This document shows positions 45,494 through 53,964 of a DNA stretch of 64,000 nucleotides, piece after piece. Positions within the stretch are counted from its first letter, which is position 1; each line of letters begins with the position of its first letter. Made by a program: the position numbers and the translations under genes. Under the pieces are notes generated by a model. The model was not told where the DNA came from. It worked only from the letters and a program-made list of their open reading frames with translations, and did no database searches. Source of the DNA: Gemmatimonadota bacterium (lineage in GTDB: Bacteria > Gemmatimonadota > Gemmatimonadetes > Longimicrobiales > Gaopeijiaceae); contig JAUIEJ010000002.1 of assembly GCA_030428885.1 (NCBI GenBank), positions 126,501 through 190,500 on the forward strand. Direction: 5' to 3'.

Positions 45494-46612
45494 ATGCCCC
45501 GCCCCTTCCCGGCCCCCTCCCGCCGCCTCGCCGCCGGGCTCCTCGCCCTGGCGGCCCCGGCGGCGCCTGCCGCGGCCCAGCTCCCCACGGTCGACGAGAT
45601 CTCGGCCCTCGAGACCCGCATCCGGGCACGCCTGGAGTCCAACAACATCCCCGGCGCCGCGGTGGCCGTGGTGCGCCGGGGCGACGTGCTCTACGCCGGC
45701 ACGTTCGGGCTCGCCGACGTGGAGTCCCATACCCCCGTCACCGATTCCACCGTCTTCGAGATCGGTTCGGTGACGAAACAGTTCGCCGCAGCGGCCGCGC
45801 TCCAGCTCGTGGAGGAAGGGGCCCTGGACCTCGACGCCCCCATCCACGCCCTTCTGGACTGGCTGCCCGGCGAGTGGCGCGGGGTGACGGTCCGGCAGCT
45901 CCTGAATCACACCTCCGGGATTCCCGACTACGAGGCCATCGCCGGGTACGGCATCTACGACCGGCGGGCCACCGCCCAGGAGATCGTGGCCATCGCCCAT
46001 ACCCGAGGCATGGACTTCCCGCCGGGCACGGGCTTCGAGTACAGCAACACGGGGTACTACCTCCTGGGGTTGATCCTGGAGGCGGTCGAGGAACGGCCCC
46101 TGGGCGAGGTGCTGAATCGGCGCATCTTCGCGCCCCTGGGCATGACCTCGACGCGCATGGCCGACCCCGAAGCCGTCGTTCCGCACCGGGCCGAGGGGTA
46201 CTATCAGGACCGCAACCGGACCCTGATCAACACCCCGGCATCGCACCCTTCGGCGACCCTCGCCGCCGGAGGGCTGGTGTCCACCGTGGGCGATCTGGCC
46301 CGGTGGGACGCGGCGCTCTATGGAGCCGACATCGTCAGCGACGAGATGAAGCGCCTCATGTGGGCCCCCACGGTGCTTCCCGACGGCCGGACCGTGGACT
46401 ACGGCTTCGGCTGGCGGGTGGAGCCGTACGACGGCCGGCGGCAGCGCTACCACTACGGCATGACCCACGGGTTCATCGCCAACGTGACGCGGCTTCCCGA
46501 CGACGGCCTCACGGTGATCGCCCTGGCGAACCGGTACCGGGAGGACCTGGGCCGCATCGTGGTGCCGGTCCTGGACCTCTTTCTCGAGGCGGCAGGGCGG
46601 CCCGGGCCGTGA
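45494..46612 (+). CDS. serine hydrolase, beta-lactamase/DD-peptidase family
   Basis: 372 residues from ATG 45494. A signal peptide ends near APAAAQ. The active-site set is SxxK in GSVTKQFAAAAAL, YxN in EYSNTGYYLLG, and a HGF triad position (MTHGFIAN) in place of KTG. This is class C beta-lactamase-like/esterase family. Exported hydrolysis of an ester, peptide or lactam is expected; the substrate is unknown. Confidence 0.9.
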   Translation: MPRPFPAPSRRLAAGLLALAAPAAPAAAQLPTVDEISALETRIRARLESNNIPGAAVAVVRRGDVLYAGTFGLADVESHTPVTDSTVFEIGSVTKQFAAAAALQLVEEGALDLDAPIHALLDWLPGEWRGVTVRQLLNHTSGIPDYEAIAGYGIYDRRATAQEIVAIAHTRGMDFPPGTGFEYSNTGYYLLGLILEAVEERPLGEVLNRRIFAPLGMTSTRMADPEAVVPHRAEGYYQDRNRTLINTPASHPSATLAAGGLVSTVGDLARWDAALYGADIVSDEMKRLMWAPTVLPDGRTVDYGFGWRVEPYDGRRQRYHYGMTHGFIANVTRLPDDGLTVIALANRYREDLGRIVVPVLDLFLEAAGRPGP

Positions 46613-46630
46613 GGGGGGGCCGGCTCCCGC

Positions 46631-47146
46631 CTACCGGGGGTCCCCCGCCACCCCCCGGAGGATGCCCGCCGTGGCCACGACCTGTCCCGCGTGGCGCCGG
46701 GCGTGTTCGGCGGCGTGGAAGAGCAGGCCCTGGACCGTGCTGGGCAGCCCGGCCCGGCCCACCGCGCGGGGTTCGAGGAGCGTATCGGGGTCGGTGGTCC
46801 GGTAGGCGTCCAGGGTGCGGTCGCGGGCGGCCCGCAGGTCGGCCAGCAGTGGTTCCAGCGCCGCCGGCGGATCGCCCGGCTCGGCTTCGCCGGGAATCGC
46901 GGCCCGCTGCTCCCGGGTCAGGGATTCCCCCCGGGCGTAGGTGAGCAGCCGCTCGAGGCTCCCCGCTACGTGGCGCAGATGGAATCCGATGGAGGCCACG
47001 CCCCCGGGCCGGCGCCAGAGCAACGACGGGTCCAATCCCGCAACCGCCCGCTCCATGTCGGCCACGGCGTCGATCAACGAATGGGCCGCGGGCATCAGGA
47101 GATCCGGAACGCCGGCGACGGGCCCCTCCAGCCACGCTTCCGCCAT
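46631..47146 (-). CDS. DinB family protein, last gene of the nitric oxide/low-oxygen operon
   Basis: 171 residues from ATG 47146. DinB helix pattern with AVADMERAVAGLDPSLLWRRPGG, IGFHLRHVAGSLERLLTYARG, and a C-terminal LLFHAAEHARRHAGQVVATA giving the metal histidines. It follows the SufR-like gene by one base. Function unknown. Confidence 0.85.
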   Translation of the reverse strand: MAEAWLEGPVAGVPDLLMPAAHSLIDAVADMERAVAGLDPSLLWRRPGGVASIGFHLRHVAGSLERLLTYARGESLTREQRAAIPGEAEPGDPPAALEPLLADLRAARDRTLDAYRTTDPDTLLEPRAVGRAGLPSTVQGLLFHAAEHARRHAGQVVATAGILRGVAGDPR

Positions 47147-47147
47147 G

Positions 47148-47783
47148 TCAGTCCTCGCCGTTCAGGGTGTAGCAGCACGCCGCGTCGCCCGACGGGATGT
47201 GGCTCACGCGAACGGGTCGTTCGCCCAGCAGTTCCCGGACGAACCGCAACTCCGACCGGCACGGCGCCCGTGTGACCTCGACGAGGTTCTGCATCGGGCA
47301 ATTGCACAGTCGCAGGACCGTGCGTCCGTCGGCGTCGGTCTCGACGTGGGCCATGAAGCCCTCCTCCGTCAGCACCCGGGCGACCTCTTCGATCCGGGCC
47401 TCGCCCTCGAGACCCTCGAGGCGCCCACGCACCGCCACCCGGCGGCGCTCCACCTGGGCATCGAAGAACGCCCGCACCAGGTCGCCATGCCCCCGGTGTT
47501 CGAGATACGAGGCCAGGTCCTGCAGCAGTTGCCCTTCCTGGTTGGGAAACAGTGCATCGGCAGCCCCCGTGAGCCCATACAGGATCTCCGGCCGACCGGG
47601 GCCGCGGCTCCGGCTCCCCCGGCGCTCCACGAGCCCCTCGCGACGCAGGGCCTTCATGTGGGTGCGGATCGTCTCGACGCTGAGGTCGAGGCTCGCGCCC
47701 AGGTCCGGAATCGTCCCTGAGCCCCGGCGCTTGAGAAGCTCGAGCATCCGACTCTGGCTCTCGCCGATACGGGCCTGGATCAT
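47148..47783 (-). CDS. SufR-like HTH regulator with predicted Fe-S site
   Basis: 211 residues from ATG 47783. A winged helix-turn-helix comes first (MLELLKRRGSGTIPDLGASL, then SVETIRTHMKALRREGLV), followed by a wing RGSRSRGPGRPEILYGLT. The C-terminal half has Cys-x12-Cys (CPMQNLVEVTRAPC) and a late CC pair, as in the Fe-S binding SufR family. It lies inside the operon (overlapping the preceding DinB gene by four bases), so it probably senses O2, NO or Fe-S status and controls the operon it belongs to. Confidence 0.83.
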   Translation of the reverse strand: MIQARIGESQSRMLELLKRRGSGTIPDLGASLDLSVETIRTHMKALRREGLVERRGSRSRGPGRPEILYGLTGAADALFPNQEGQLLQDLASYLEHRGHGDLVRAFFDAQVERRRVAVRGRLEGLEGEARIEEVARVLTEEGFMAHVETDADGRTVLRLCNCPMQNLVEVTRAPCRSELRFVRELLGERPVRVSHIPSGDAACCYTLNGED

Positions 47784-48310
47784 GGCTCGGGACTCCCGGG
47801 CTCCGGAAGGGGAACGGCGTGGGCCCAGGCCACCGCCGGCATCCCACGACGGCGCCGCCAGGCCGTGAGGCGTCCCGCATGATGGCCCTCGTGATACGCC
47901 AGCGCGTGAAGGTGATGCCGAAGCGTGGGCTGGGCACGAGCCAGCGTGGGGTCCGGCAGCGGCCGATCCAGATCCGCCTCCACCGCGTCCCGTAGGATCT
48001 CGTCGCGCCGCCGCCCCGTGAACCTCAAACCCTCCGCCAGGATCTGGAGCGACGGGTACCGGGCCGCGTCGGCCACGGGAGCCGCGTCGGGTCCATGCCG
48101 CTCGAGGAGGAGGTCGAAATCGCCGGCCAGCGGGTCCCCCAGAAGGGAGAGCAGATATCGGTCGGACAGCAGGAGGTGCCCCACGGTCCAGGTCGGATGG
48201 GGTTCACCGGGTTCGGCCTGATGGCACGCCTCCTCCGGAGCGATCCCCTCCACCAGATCGAGGGTGCGCCGGCGGGCCGTTCGCAGACTCCAGCGCAGGA
48301 CGTCGATCAC
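47780..48310 (-). CDS. DinB-like protein of the nitric oxide/low-oxygen operon
   Basis: 176 residues from GTG 48310, which overlaps the preceding stop as GTGA. A DinB-type helix set is visible: LRWSLRTARRRTLDLVEGI, WTVGHLLLSDRYLLSLLG, and the C-terminal HHLHALAYHEGHHAGRLTAWRRR with the metal histidines. It stands between the small DUF2249 protein and the regulator. A metal-bound thiol or NO-related role is possible but unproven. Confidence 0.8.
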   Translation of the reverse strand: MIDVLRWSLRTARRRTLDLVEGIAPEEACHQAEPGEPHPTWTVGHLLLSDRYLLSLLGDPLAGDFDLLLERHGPDAAPVADAARYPSLQILAEGLRFTGRRRDEILRDAVEADLDRPLPDPTLARAQPTLRHHLHALAYHEGHHAGRLTAWRRRRGMPAVAWAHAVPLPEPGSPEP

Positions 48311-48552
48311 GAGGGCACCGGTGCCTTCTTCGTGACGTCGACGCACCAGGTCTCGGGGCCCGCCTCCCGGTAGTCGAAGGCGAAGGCGTGTTCGCCCCGG
48401 GTCGCCTTGAGCGTGTAGTACATGCATTGGGGGTCGTGATCGACGATGAGGCGCAGGACTCCGCCCTCCCGGAGTCCCTCGTACGCACCCATGATGCGCT
48501 CGAACCGATGTCTCGGCTCGACCGGTCGCACGTCCAGATCCATGCGGTCCAC
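48307..48552 (-). CDS. single-domain DUF2249 protein
   Basis: 81 residues. GTG 48552 has GAGGAGG six bases upstream and is preferred over ATG 48543. One DUF2249 domain: MDLDVRPVEPRHRFERIMGAYEGL, then GGVLRLIVDHDPQCMYYTL and a final beta strand with TWCVDVTKK. The domain is related in fold to SirA/TusA sulfur carriers and often occurs with hemerythrin or denitrification genes; its chemistry is unknown. It has one Cys after HDPQ and one in TWC. Confidence 0.85.
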   Translation of the reverse strand: MDRMDLDVRPVEPRHRFERIMGAYEGLREGGVLRLIVDHDPQCMYYTLKATRGEHAFAFDYREAGPETWCVDVTKKAPVPS

Positions 48553-48563
48553 GGTGGCCCTCC

Positions 48564-49283
48564 TCAGGTGTCGGGGGTAGTGAGGTTCACGAGTTCGCCG
48601 GAGCGGGCCGCGCCCCCGCAGCCCCACCCGCCCCGCCGCCCCAGCCAGGCCTGCCAGGCGATTCGATGGGCGGTGGAGGCGGGGGTCAGGACCACCGGGC
48701 CGTCGTACCCGGCCAGGGCCAGGCGTCCCGCCATGCCCCCGATCCCCCGTCCCTCCTGAAGCGCAGATTCGGGACCGCCCCCGTGGAGGCGAATGTGGCG
48801 CAGGTGTGGACCCACCGCAGCCAGCAGGTCGGAGACGGTGCGATGCGGGGCTTCGTCGGACCGATCCACGTCCCAGGCCACGTCGATTCCCCGCCCTGCG
48901 ACCTCACGGGCGGCCGGGACCGCACCGGGGCCTCGAACCACGACGGCCACGCGAGTGCCGTGGCCGACCACGCGGGTCGCTCGGGCGATTCTGGATGAGA
49001 GCCCGGCCGGGCCACCCACGAGGATCGGCACATCGAGTAGTTCCGCCACCCGGGCCAGCCGGAGGGCCGACCCGGCCCCGCGGTCCCGGAACGCCGACAG
49101 CGCCACGCCCCGGATGCGCACGCGATCGAGGGCGGCGGCGGCGAAAAGGGGCCGCTCGGTGTCGACCCCGTGGGCGTCTCCGGCCCGCAGCTCGAGCACG
49201 GCGAGACCTCGGCGCACCACCGCCTCGACCAGGTCGTCGAGGGAGGCATCGGGAAGCGCTCCCGAGCAGAGACCGAGTGTCAC
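48564..49283 (-). CDS. TIM-barrel protein (xylose isomerase/AP endonuclease-like)
   Basis: 239 residues from GTG 49283, overlapping the DUF2249x3 stop as GTGA. It looks like a compact sugar phosphate isomerase-like barrel: SLDDLVEAVVRRGLAVLELRAG, ILVGGPAGLSSRIARATRVV, IDVAWDVDRSDEAPHRTV, and LRHIRLHGGGPES, followed by GYDGPVVLTPAST. Metal ligands appear reduced compared with full family members. Function in the operon is unknown. Confidence 0.75.
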   Translation of the reverse strand: MTLGLCSGALPDASLDDLVEAVVRRGLAVLELRAGDAHGVDTERPLFAAAALDRVRIRGVALSAFRDRGAGSALRLARVAELLDVPILVGGPAGLSSRIARATRVVGHGTRVAVVVRGPGAVPAAREVAGRGIDVAWDVDRSDEAPHRTVSDLLAAVGPHLRHIRLHGGGPESALQEGRGIGGMAGRLALAGYDGPVVLTPASTAHRIAWQAWLGRRGGWGCGGAARSGELVNLTTPDT

Positions 49284-50143
49284 GCCCCACCCCGCTTGCC
49301 GATCTGGACCCTCCACACCGTGGGGCCCGCCTCCAGGTACGACCAGGTGAACTCGTTCTCGTGCTCGAACTGGAACTGATAGCGCAGCGGGAGTGGATCG
49401 TGGTCGTTGACGAGCACGAACGACGTGCCGGGGTCGAGGGCCTCGAAGAGACCGAAGATGGTGGGGTGCTTTTCCCGCGGCGGGATGATTCGAACATCGA
49501 GAATCCGCGCGGCGTCCACCACGCCCGATCCATCGGCGACGGGGTTCTCCCCCTCGACCCGTCGAATGAACACGCGCACCAGTCCGGGGGACTCCTCGCG
49601 AACCTCGTACCCGAATCCCCTCGCCTCGAGCTCCGGCAGCAGGAACCGGGGCACCCGGACGTTCAGTTGGACCAACGTGTGGCCATCCGGGAGGGACTCG
49701 AGAGCCGCCAGTGTGCGGACCATGGGTTCGGGGGGCTCCAGGCCCCGCACGTCGAGGACCACGACGTCCTCGCCCACCTCGTCGCCGGCGGTCTCTCCAT
49801 CGCCGGCGACGCCGGCGTCGAGCCCCGTCGAGGGCTCACCCGATGCGTCGTCGTCACCGGGGTAGAACCAGACCCGCCAGTCGTCGCCCCCCAGCCGCTC
49901 GGTGTAGTGACCGAAACCGTGGCGGCCCATCACCCCGTAGAGGGGCACCGGCTCGAAGATGGCCCGGAGGCACAGTGCTCCGCCGGGGGGCACTTCACGA
50001 AGGGCCGTCATGATCCGGTCGAACGGCTCTCGACCCGACCGAAGATCCTCGCGGACGTCGACATGCACCGTCTTGTCCTCAGGGATCGCCTCGAGGGCGG
50101 CGGGCCGCCCCTCCTCTCCGCCGTCGCTCGGTCGCATCACCAT
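49280..50143 (-). CDS. triple-DUF2249 protein
   Basis: 287 residues from ATG 50143, with GGAGGGAGC upstream. Three DUF2249 domains in a row: [20 protein letters not shown] (about 20-90, its second half [14 protein letters not shown]), [21 protein letters not shown] (about 120-190), and [23 protein letters not shown] (about 210-285, with HDPLPLRYQ). Linker between the first two is acidic. A triplicated DUF2249 is unusual and suggests a scaffold or multi-site carrier. It overlaps its neighbours on both sides. Confidence 0.85.
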   Translation of the reverse strand: MVMRPSDGGEEGRPAALEAIPEDKTVHVDVREDLRSGREPFDRIMTALREVPPGGALCLRAIFEPVPLYGVMGRHGFGHYTERLGGDDWRVWFYPGDDDASGEPSTGLDAGVAGDGETAGDEVGEDVVVLDVRGLEPPEPMVRTLAALESLPDGHTLVQLNVRVPRFLLPELEARGFGYEVREESPGLVRVFIRRVEGENPVADGSGVVDAARILDVRIIPPREKHPTIFGLFEALDPGTSFVLVNDHDPLPLRYQFQFEHENEFTWSYLEAGPTVWRVQIGKRGGA

Positions 50144-50445
50144 GCTCCCTCCTGGATCATCCCCGGGTGCCAGCGTGGATCCCAGACCAGTTCCGGCACC
50201 ACGCGCTCGACTCCCGGGACGGCCGAGACGGCGTGCAGAATGGCGTTGGTCAGATGTTCCTCCATGGGGCAGCCCGGCGTGGTCAGGCTGAAGACCACGA
50301 TCGCCTCGCCGCCCGAGATCCGCAGGTCGTAGATCAACCCCAGGGTCACGAGGTCGAGGCCGATCTCGGGGTCGATCACGGTCCGGAGCGCGTCGCGCAC
50401 CTCCCGTTCCGACGGGCCGGCCCCGCGGCGCACACCGCCGGTCAC
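50137..50445 (-). CDS. MIP18/PaaD-type metal-sulfur cluster assembly factor
   Basis: 102 residues from GTG 50445, which overlaps the upstream membrane protein stop as GTGA. The family signature is [27 protein letters not shown] near residues 14-40, with [20 protein letters not shown] giving the conserved TTPGCP cysteine. Members help insert Fe-S clusters. Here it fits with RIC and the SufR-like gene in one operon. Confidence 0.9.
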   Translation of the reverse strand: MTGGVRRGAGPSEREVRDALRTVIDPEIGLDLVTLGLIYDLRISGGEAIVVFSLTTPGCPMEEHLTNAILHAVSAVPGVERVVPELVWDPRWHPGMIQEGAW

Positions 50446-51740
50446 GCGGGCCTCCGCCGCGCCAGGCCCAGCATCTGGAGCGCCTCCAACCCCACACCTG
50501 CGGTCAGCACTCCGGCGGCGGTACGAACGACGGTACCGTGGCCGAGAAGCACGCCCGACACCACACCGACCACCCCGAGAGTCAGCAGCACGGCGGCCCC
50601 GTAGGCGGTGGGCGCGTGGTACAGCTCCGACACCCGGGGAACCGGGCCTCGACCGGCCAGCGGTCCGAACCGGTGATACCACACCAGAAACGGCACAATC
50701 TTGTAGTAGTGGGCCGCCACGAAGAGGCTGATGCCGCCGACGATCAACGCCACGTAGGCCGTGGCGAGCCGCGGGTCGCCCCCCCCCACGACCACGGGGC
50801 CGGCCAGCACGAGGCCCACGGCGAGGAGCGCCAGGGCCACGGCGGCGAGGCGCATGCCCGGATCGAGGGACCGGCGGACCCGGTTCCGGTACAGTCGGGC
50901 CGCCTGGACGAGGAAGCACGCGAGGCCGGCTCCCATGAGCAGCGCCGGCCCCCAGCGGGAGAGGGGCTCGGAGGCGTGGTGGAACATCGCCAGCGCTCCG
51001 GCCCCGGAGGCGATCAGCCCCACGGCCCACCGCACCGGTGCCTCACCCACGCCGTGGCTGAGCAGGAACATCGGCAGCAGCCGGTGGCCCACACCGACGA
51101 TCACCAGCCCCACCCACCCGCCCAGGGCGAGGTGGAGGTGGACGCCCAGCGCCAGGAATCGATGCTCGCCCAGGAACCCCGACCACAGGTTGGTCGCAAG
51201 GGCCAGTCCCACGATCAGGGTGAGCAGGAGAAAGAACGCCGCCCCGGCCAACGCCCACCACGTCACGTCGCGCCGGGGGGCCCGGGCGAGGGTGGCGCCG
51301 AGGTTCGTCAGGAAGAGGCCGACTCCCACCGCCAGGGCGAGGGCCCCGACCAGGGCGGCCGCGGTGCGGCCGACCAGCAGTCCCCCGACGAACAGCGACA
51401 ACCCCGCCCCGTAGATGGCGAACGTCCAATGGGCCAGCCGCACCGACCGGATCGACCGACCCAGGGCCACGGGCACGAACTGGTACAGGGCCCCCATGAT
51501 CGAGGTGGTGATCCAGCCGAGGGTGAAGAGGTGGGTCACGCCGATCACACGAACCGAAGGATAGGCGCCCACCGCGAGTTCGGGGGCGACGACGACCAGG
51601 CCGACCGACCCGAGGGCGAGAAACACCAACGCCGCGGCGAAGTGCTCGCCCGGGAGCCGGAACGGCGGCGGCGGCGCCGTCACCCCAAGGGGATCGATCG
51701 GCGAGGCGGCCGGGCGGGTATCGAGCGACGGGCCGGGCAA
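50442..51740 (-). CDS. NnrS/COX1-like polytopic membrane protein
   Basis: About 432 residues, 12 or so hydrophobic segments; TTG 51740 (AGAGG upstream) is used, with GTG 51683 as an alternative. Histidines lie in membrane helices in [38 protein letters not shown], and [14 protein letters not shown], and in [16 protein letters not shown]. That pattern resembles NnrS heme-copper proteins, which protect against nitric oxide, and distant COX1-like subunits. The exact family is not certain from sequence alone. It is located between osmC and the Fe-S assembly gene. Confidence 0.75.
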   Translation of the reverse strand: MPGPSLDTRPAASPIDPLGVTAPPPPFRLPGEHFAAALVFLALGSVGLVVVAPELAVGAYPSVRVIGVTHLFTLGWITTSIMGALYQFVPVALGRSIRSVRLAHWTFAIYGAGLSLFVGGLLVGRTAAALVGALALAVGVGLFLTNLGATLARAPRRDVTWWALAGAAFFLLLTLIVGLALATNLWSGFLGEHRFLALGVHLHLALGGWVGLVIVGVGHRLLPMFLLSHGVGEAPVRWAVGLIASGAGALAMFHHASEPLSRWGPALLMGAGLACFLVQAARLYRNRVRRSLDPGMRLAAVALALLAVGLVLAGPVVVGGGDPRLATAYVALIVGGISLFVAAHYYKIVPFLVWYHRFGPLAGRGPVPRVSELYHAPTAYGAAVLLTLGVVGVVSGVLLGHGTVVRTAAGVLTAGVGLEALQMLGLARRRPA

Positions 51741-51748
51741 GGGGGCCT

Positions 51749-52183
51749 CTAAGCGGACGACGTGTCCGTGAGTCGCGCCGAGGCCAGTTGGATATCCACC
51801 GCGCCCAGGGCCTTCGAGACGGGGCAGTTCTCCTTCGCCAGGTCCGCGATCCGCTGGAACTCCGCCGGGTCGGCCAGATCGGAGACGACCGCCCAGGTAT
51901 CCAGGGTGATCCCCGTGATTTCCAGCGCTACCGGATCGAACCGTACCGTAGCGGTCGTGCGGACCTCGTCGGGCGTGAAGCCGTGCTCCCCGAGAATGAG
52001 CGACAACGCCATGGAGAAGCAGCCGGCATGGGCCGCCCCGATCAGCGCCTCCGGCGTGGTCCCGTCGCCGTCTTCGAAGCGGGAGGCGAAGGAGTAGCCG
52101 CTCTCGAGGGCCCCTGCTCGGACGGCCCCTTCCCCGCCCTTCAGGGCACCCGTCCATCGAGCCTGCGCCGTCCGGACGATCAT
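51749..52183 (-). CDS. OsmC family peroxidase-like protein
   Basis: 144 residues from ATG 52183, overlapping the RIC stop by four bases. It has the OsmC pair of active cysteines in AAHAGCFSMALSLIL and ENCPVSKALG, and TTPEALIGAAHAG. The family reduces organic hydroperoxides with a thiol partner. It adds peroxide protection to the nitric oxide/iron-repair operon. Confidence 0.92.
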   Translation of the reverse strand: MIVRTAQARWTGALKGGEGAVRAGALESGYSFASRFEDGDGTTPEALIGAAHAGCFSMALSLILGEHGFTPDEVRTTATVRFDPVALEITGITLDTWAVVSDLADPAEFQRIADLAKENCPVSKALGAVDIQLASARLTDTSSA

Positions 52184-52905
52184 GCCTGGGCTCCCGGGGT
52201 ACCAGTGCTCCCAGACCCCAGCGCCTCGAGGGCCCGGGGGAACAATATGTTGTTCTCGACATGAACATGGCGGTGCAGGTCCTGCTCGAATTCCTGCAGC
52301 AGGGCGAACGTGGCCCGATACGTGGTGCAGGCATCGGCCGGCGGCGTGAAACCGTTCGTGAGATCCCGGATCCGCCGCATCGTCGCGCCCGCGTGGTCGT
52401 GGTCATCTTCCAGGGCCTTCACCACCGAGTCGGATACCGGACCGTCTTCATCGGCGGAGGTCGCGATCGCCGCCACCCGCGGGAACAGCACTGCCTCCTC
52501 GTCGTCCAGATGTCGGGTCATCTCATCCGAAAGCCCTTCGAAGAGGCCGCGGATCTCGACCAGCTCCGGATGTCTCGCGCCGTGGACGCGGGCTACCTTC
52601 TGCGTCCATGCGTCGAGTACGGGCAGCGTGCGCCGTACGTAGGTGTGGTGTTCGTCGACGATGTGTTCGACCAGCCGACCGAGCGGCCAGGTCCGGGGGT
52701 CGGACGCACCCCCCTCGTCGCGCCGGGCATCGACGGCCGACAGGGCATCGACGAGACGCTCCGGAGCCACGCCGGCCGCGGCGCAGGCCCGGGCCGCCGA
52801 TCGGCCTCCGCCGCAACAGAAGTCGATTCCGAGTTCCGTGAAGACCGCCGCCCGAGCGTAGTCTTCGGCGACGAGTTCGCCCACCGTGCGATCGAGGTAG
52901 TTCAT
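52180..52905 (-). CDS. RIC/YtfE-ScdA type di-iron Fe-S repair protein
   Basis: 241 residues from ATG 52905. The N-terminal DUF542/ScdA domain holds the double cysteine FCCGGG (Cys30-Cys31). The hemerythrin-like C-terminal bundle supplies iron ligands in LVEHIVDEHHTYVRR, MTRHLDDEEAVLFPRV, LEDDHDHAGATMRRIRDL, and LHRHVHVENNILFPRAL. RIC proteins repair Fe-S centres damaged by nitric oxide and peroxide. It is the first gene of the ten-gene minus-strand operon. Confidence 0.95.
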   Translation of the reverse strand: MNYLDRTVGELVAEDYARAAVFTELGIDFCCGGGRSAARACAAAGVAPERLVDALSAVDARRDEGGASDPRTWPLGRLVEHIVDEHHTYVRRTLPVLDAWTQKVARVHGARHPELVEIRGLFEGLSDEMTRHLDDEEAVLFPRVAAIATSADEDGPVSDSVVKALEDDHDHAGATMRRIRDLTNGFTPPADACTTYRATFALLQEFEQDLHRHVHVENNILFPRALEALGSGSTGTPGAQA

Positions 52906-53036
52906 GCCGTGTCTCGCTGTCGTGAACGGGGCTCGACCGTGATCCGGTCGAAAGGCTTGCGCGACTCAACCATCGACCCCACCCTTCTTATTGTCAAGAC
53001 ATCCCTCATGATAATGCGGTCCGTTGCGTCCTTTTC
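52906..53036. promoter_or_regulatory. divergent promoter region of the ric operon and a CopD-like gene
   Basis: The 131 bases between two starts include an AT-rich patch at 52981-53020. It holds TGTC-AA-GACA (52992-53001), an inverted repeat overlapping a consensus TTGACA -35 on the minus strand (52992-52997), and GATAAT (53010-53015), a possible plus-strand -10. The TTGTCAA heptamer (52991-52997) recurs in the promoter region upstream of the second SufR-like gene. Regulator assignment is inference. Confidence 0.5.
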
Positions 53037-53534
53037 ATGGCCCCTCTGCACTTCACCAACGTCTCGATCCACGTCCTCGCGGCCATCGTCTGGCTCGGGG
53101 GCATGTTCTTCTTCGCCCTGGTCGGCGCCCCCGTCCTACGCGGGGTGGATCCGCCCTCCTTGCGCACCGCGCTCTTCGAGGCCCTGGGGCGTCGCTTCCG
53201 GCGGATCGGCTGGGTCCTTCTGGCGATCCTCGTCGGCACGGGACTCACGAACCTCTGGTTTCGGGGACTCCTCGACGCCGATCTCCTGGGGTCGGCGCAG
53301 TTCTGGAACTCGCCGATGGGACGGTCGCTGGGCTGGAAGCTGGTTGCGGTGACAGCGATGATCGTGTTCAGCGCACTGCACGACTTCGTGTGGGGACCCC
53401 TGAGCGGTCGTCTTCCCGCGACGTCGGGCGAAGCCCGCCGTACCCGGCGCGTCGCGGCCTGGATCGGACGCGTGAACGCTCTCGCCGGCATCGTGACGGT
53501 GTTGGCGGCCGTGCGCCTCGCGCGCGGCGGATGA
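53037..53534 (+). CDS. CopD-like integral membrane protein
   Basis: 165 residues from ATG 53037, four membrane segments. The opening FTNVSIHVLAAIVWLGGMFFFALVGAPVL has the family's helix His and WLGGMFF. Later helices include RRIGWVLLAILVGTGLTNLW and GWKLVAVTAMIVFSALHDF, with another His. CopD/DUF2269-like proteins bind copper or heme in the membrane. It diverges from ric. Confidence 0.82.
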   Translation: MAPLHFTNVSIHVLAAIVWLGGMFFFALVGAPVLRGVDPPSLRTALFEALGRRFRRIGWVLLAILVGTGLTNLWFRGLLDADLLGSAQFWNSPMGRSLGWKLVAVTAMIVFSALHDFVWGPLSGRLPATSGEARRTRRVAAWIGRVNALAGIVTVLAAVRLARGG

Positions 53535-53562
53535 CCCTTTCCCACGGCACGCGTACCACGAC

Positions 53563-53964
53563 GTGAACAAACCGGATTCGAACCGCCCCACCGTAGGTTG
53601 GCTGTACCGCCCCTCCCCGGCGACGGCACGGCGAGGCGCGCTCCGTCACCGGGGTCCCCGGGTGCTGATGGCCCTCCACCACGACTGCGCCGTCTGCCTA
53701 AGACGGCGACGTCGCGAACTCGAACGGATGGCGCTGATGATCGGGGATTGGGGAGGACGATTCGAGACAACCTCGCCAGCGGGGAAAGCGCCGGGTCCCG
53801 ACGCGTGGCTCGCCGTCGTCGACGAATGGGATCGGGTGTTCCACGTCGCTCACATCGAACCCGGGCACACGTATCCGGATCCCGCCGAGCTCGTGGAGTG
53901 GGTCCGGTTCGTGGCGATCCAATGCGAGGAGTGCGAGGGACCGGAGGGACCGTGGCGCCCCTGA
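53563..53964 (+). CDS. thioredoxin-fold-like protein with CxxC motifs
   Basis: 133 residues from GTG 53563. Residues ~36-125 suggest a small thioredoxin/redoxin-like fold: ALHHDCAVCLRRRRREL with a CAVC active-site-like motif, AWLAVVDEWDRVFHVAHI, and a late second CEEC. The basic N-terminal stretch may not be translated; a GTG near residue 34 is an alternative start. It overlaps the folD-like gene by 13 bases. Family call is tentative. Confidence 0.6.
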   Translation: MNKPDSNRPTVGWLYRPSPATARRGALRHRGPRVLMALHHDCAVCLRRRRRELERMALMIGDWGGRFETTSPAGKAPGPDAWLAVVDEWDRVFHVAHIEPGHTYPDPAELVEWVRFVAIQCEECEGPEGPWRP

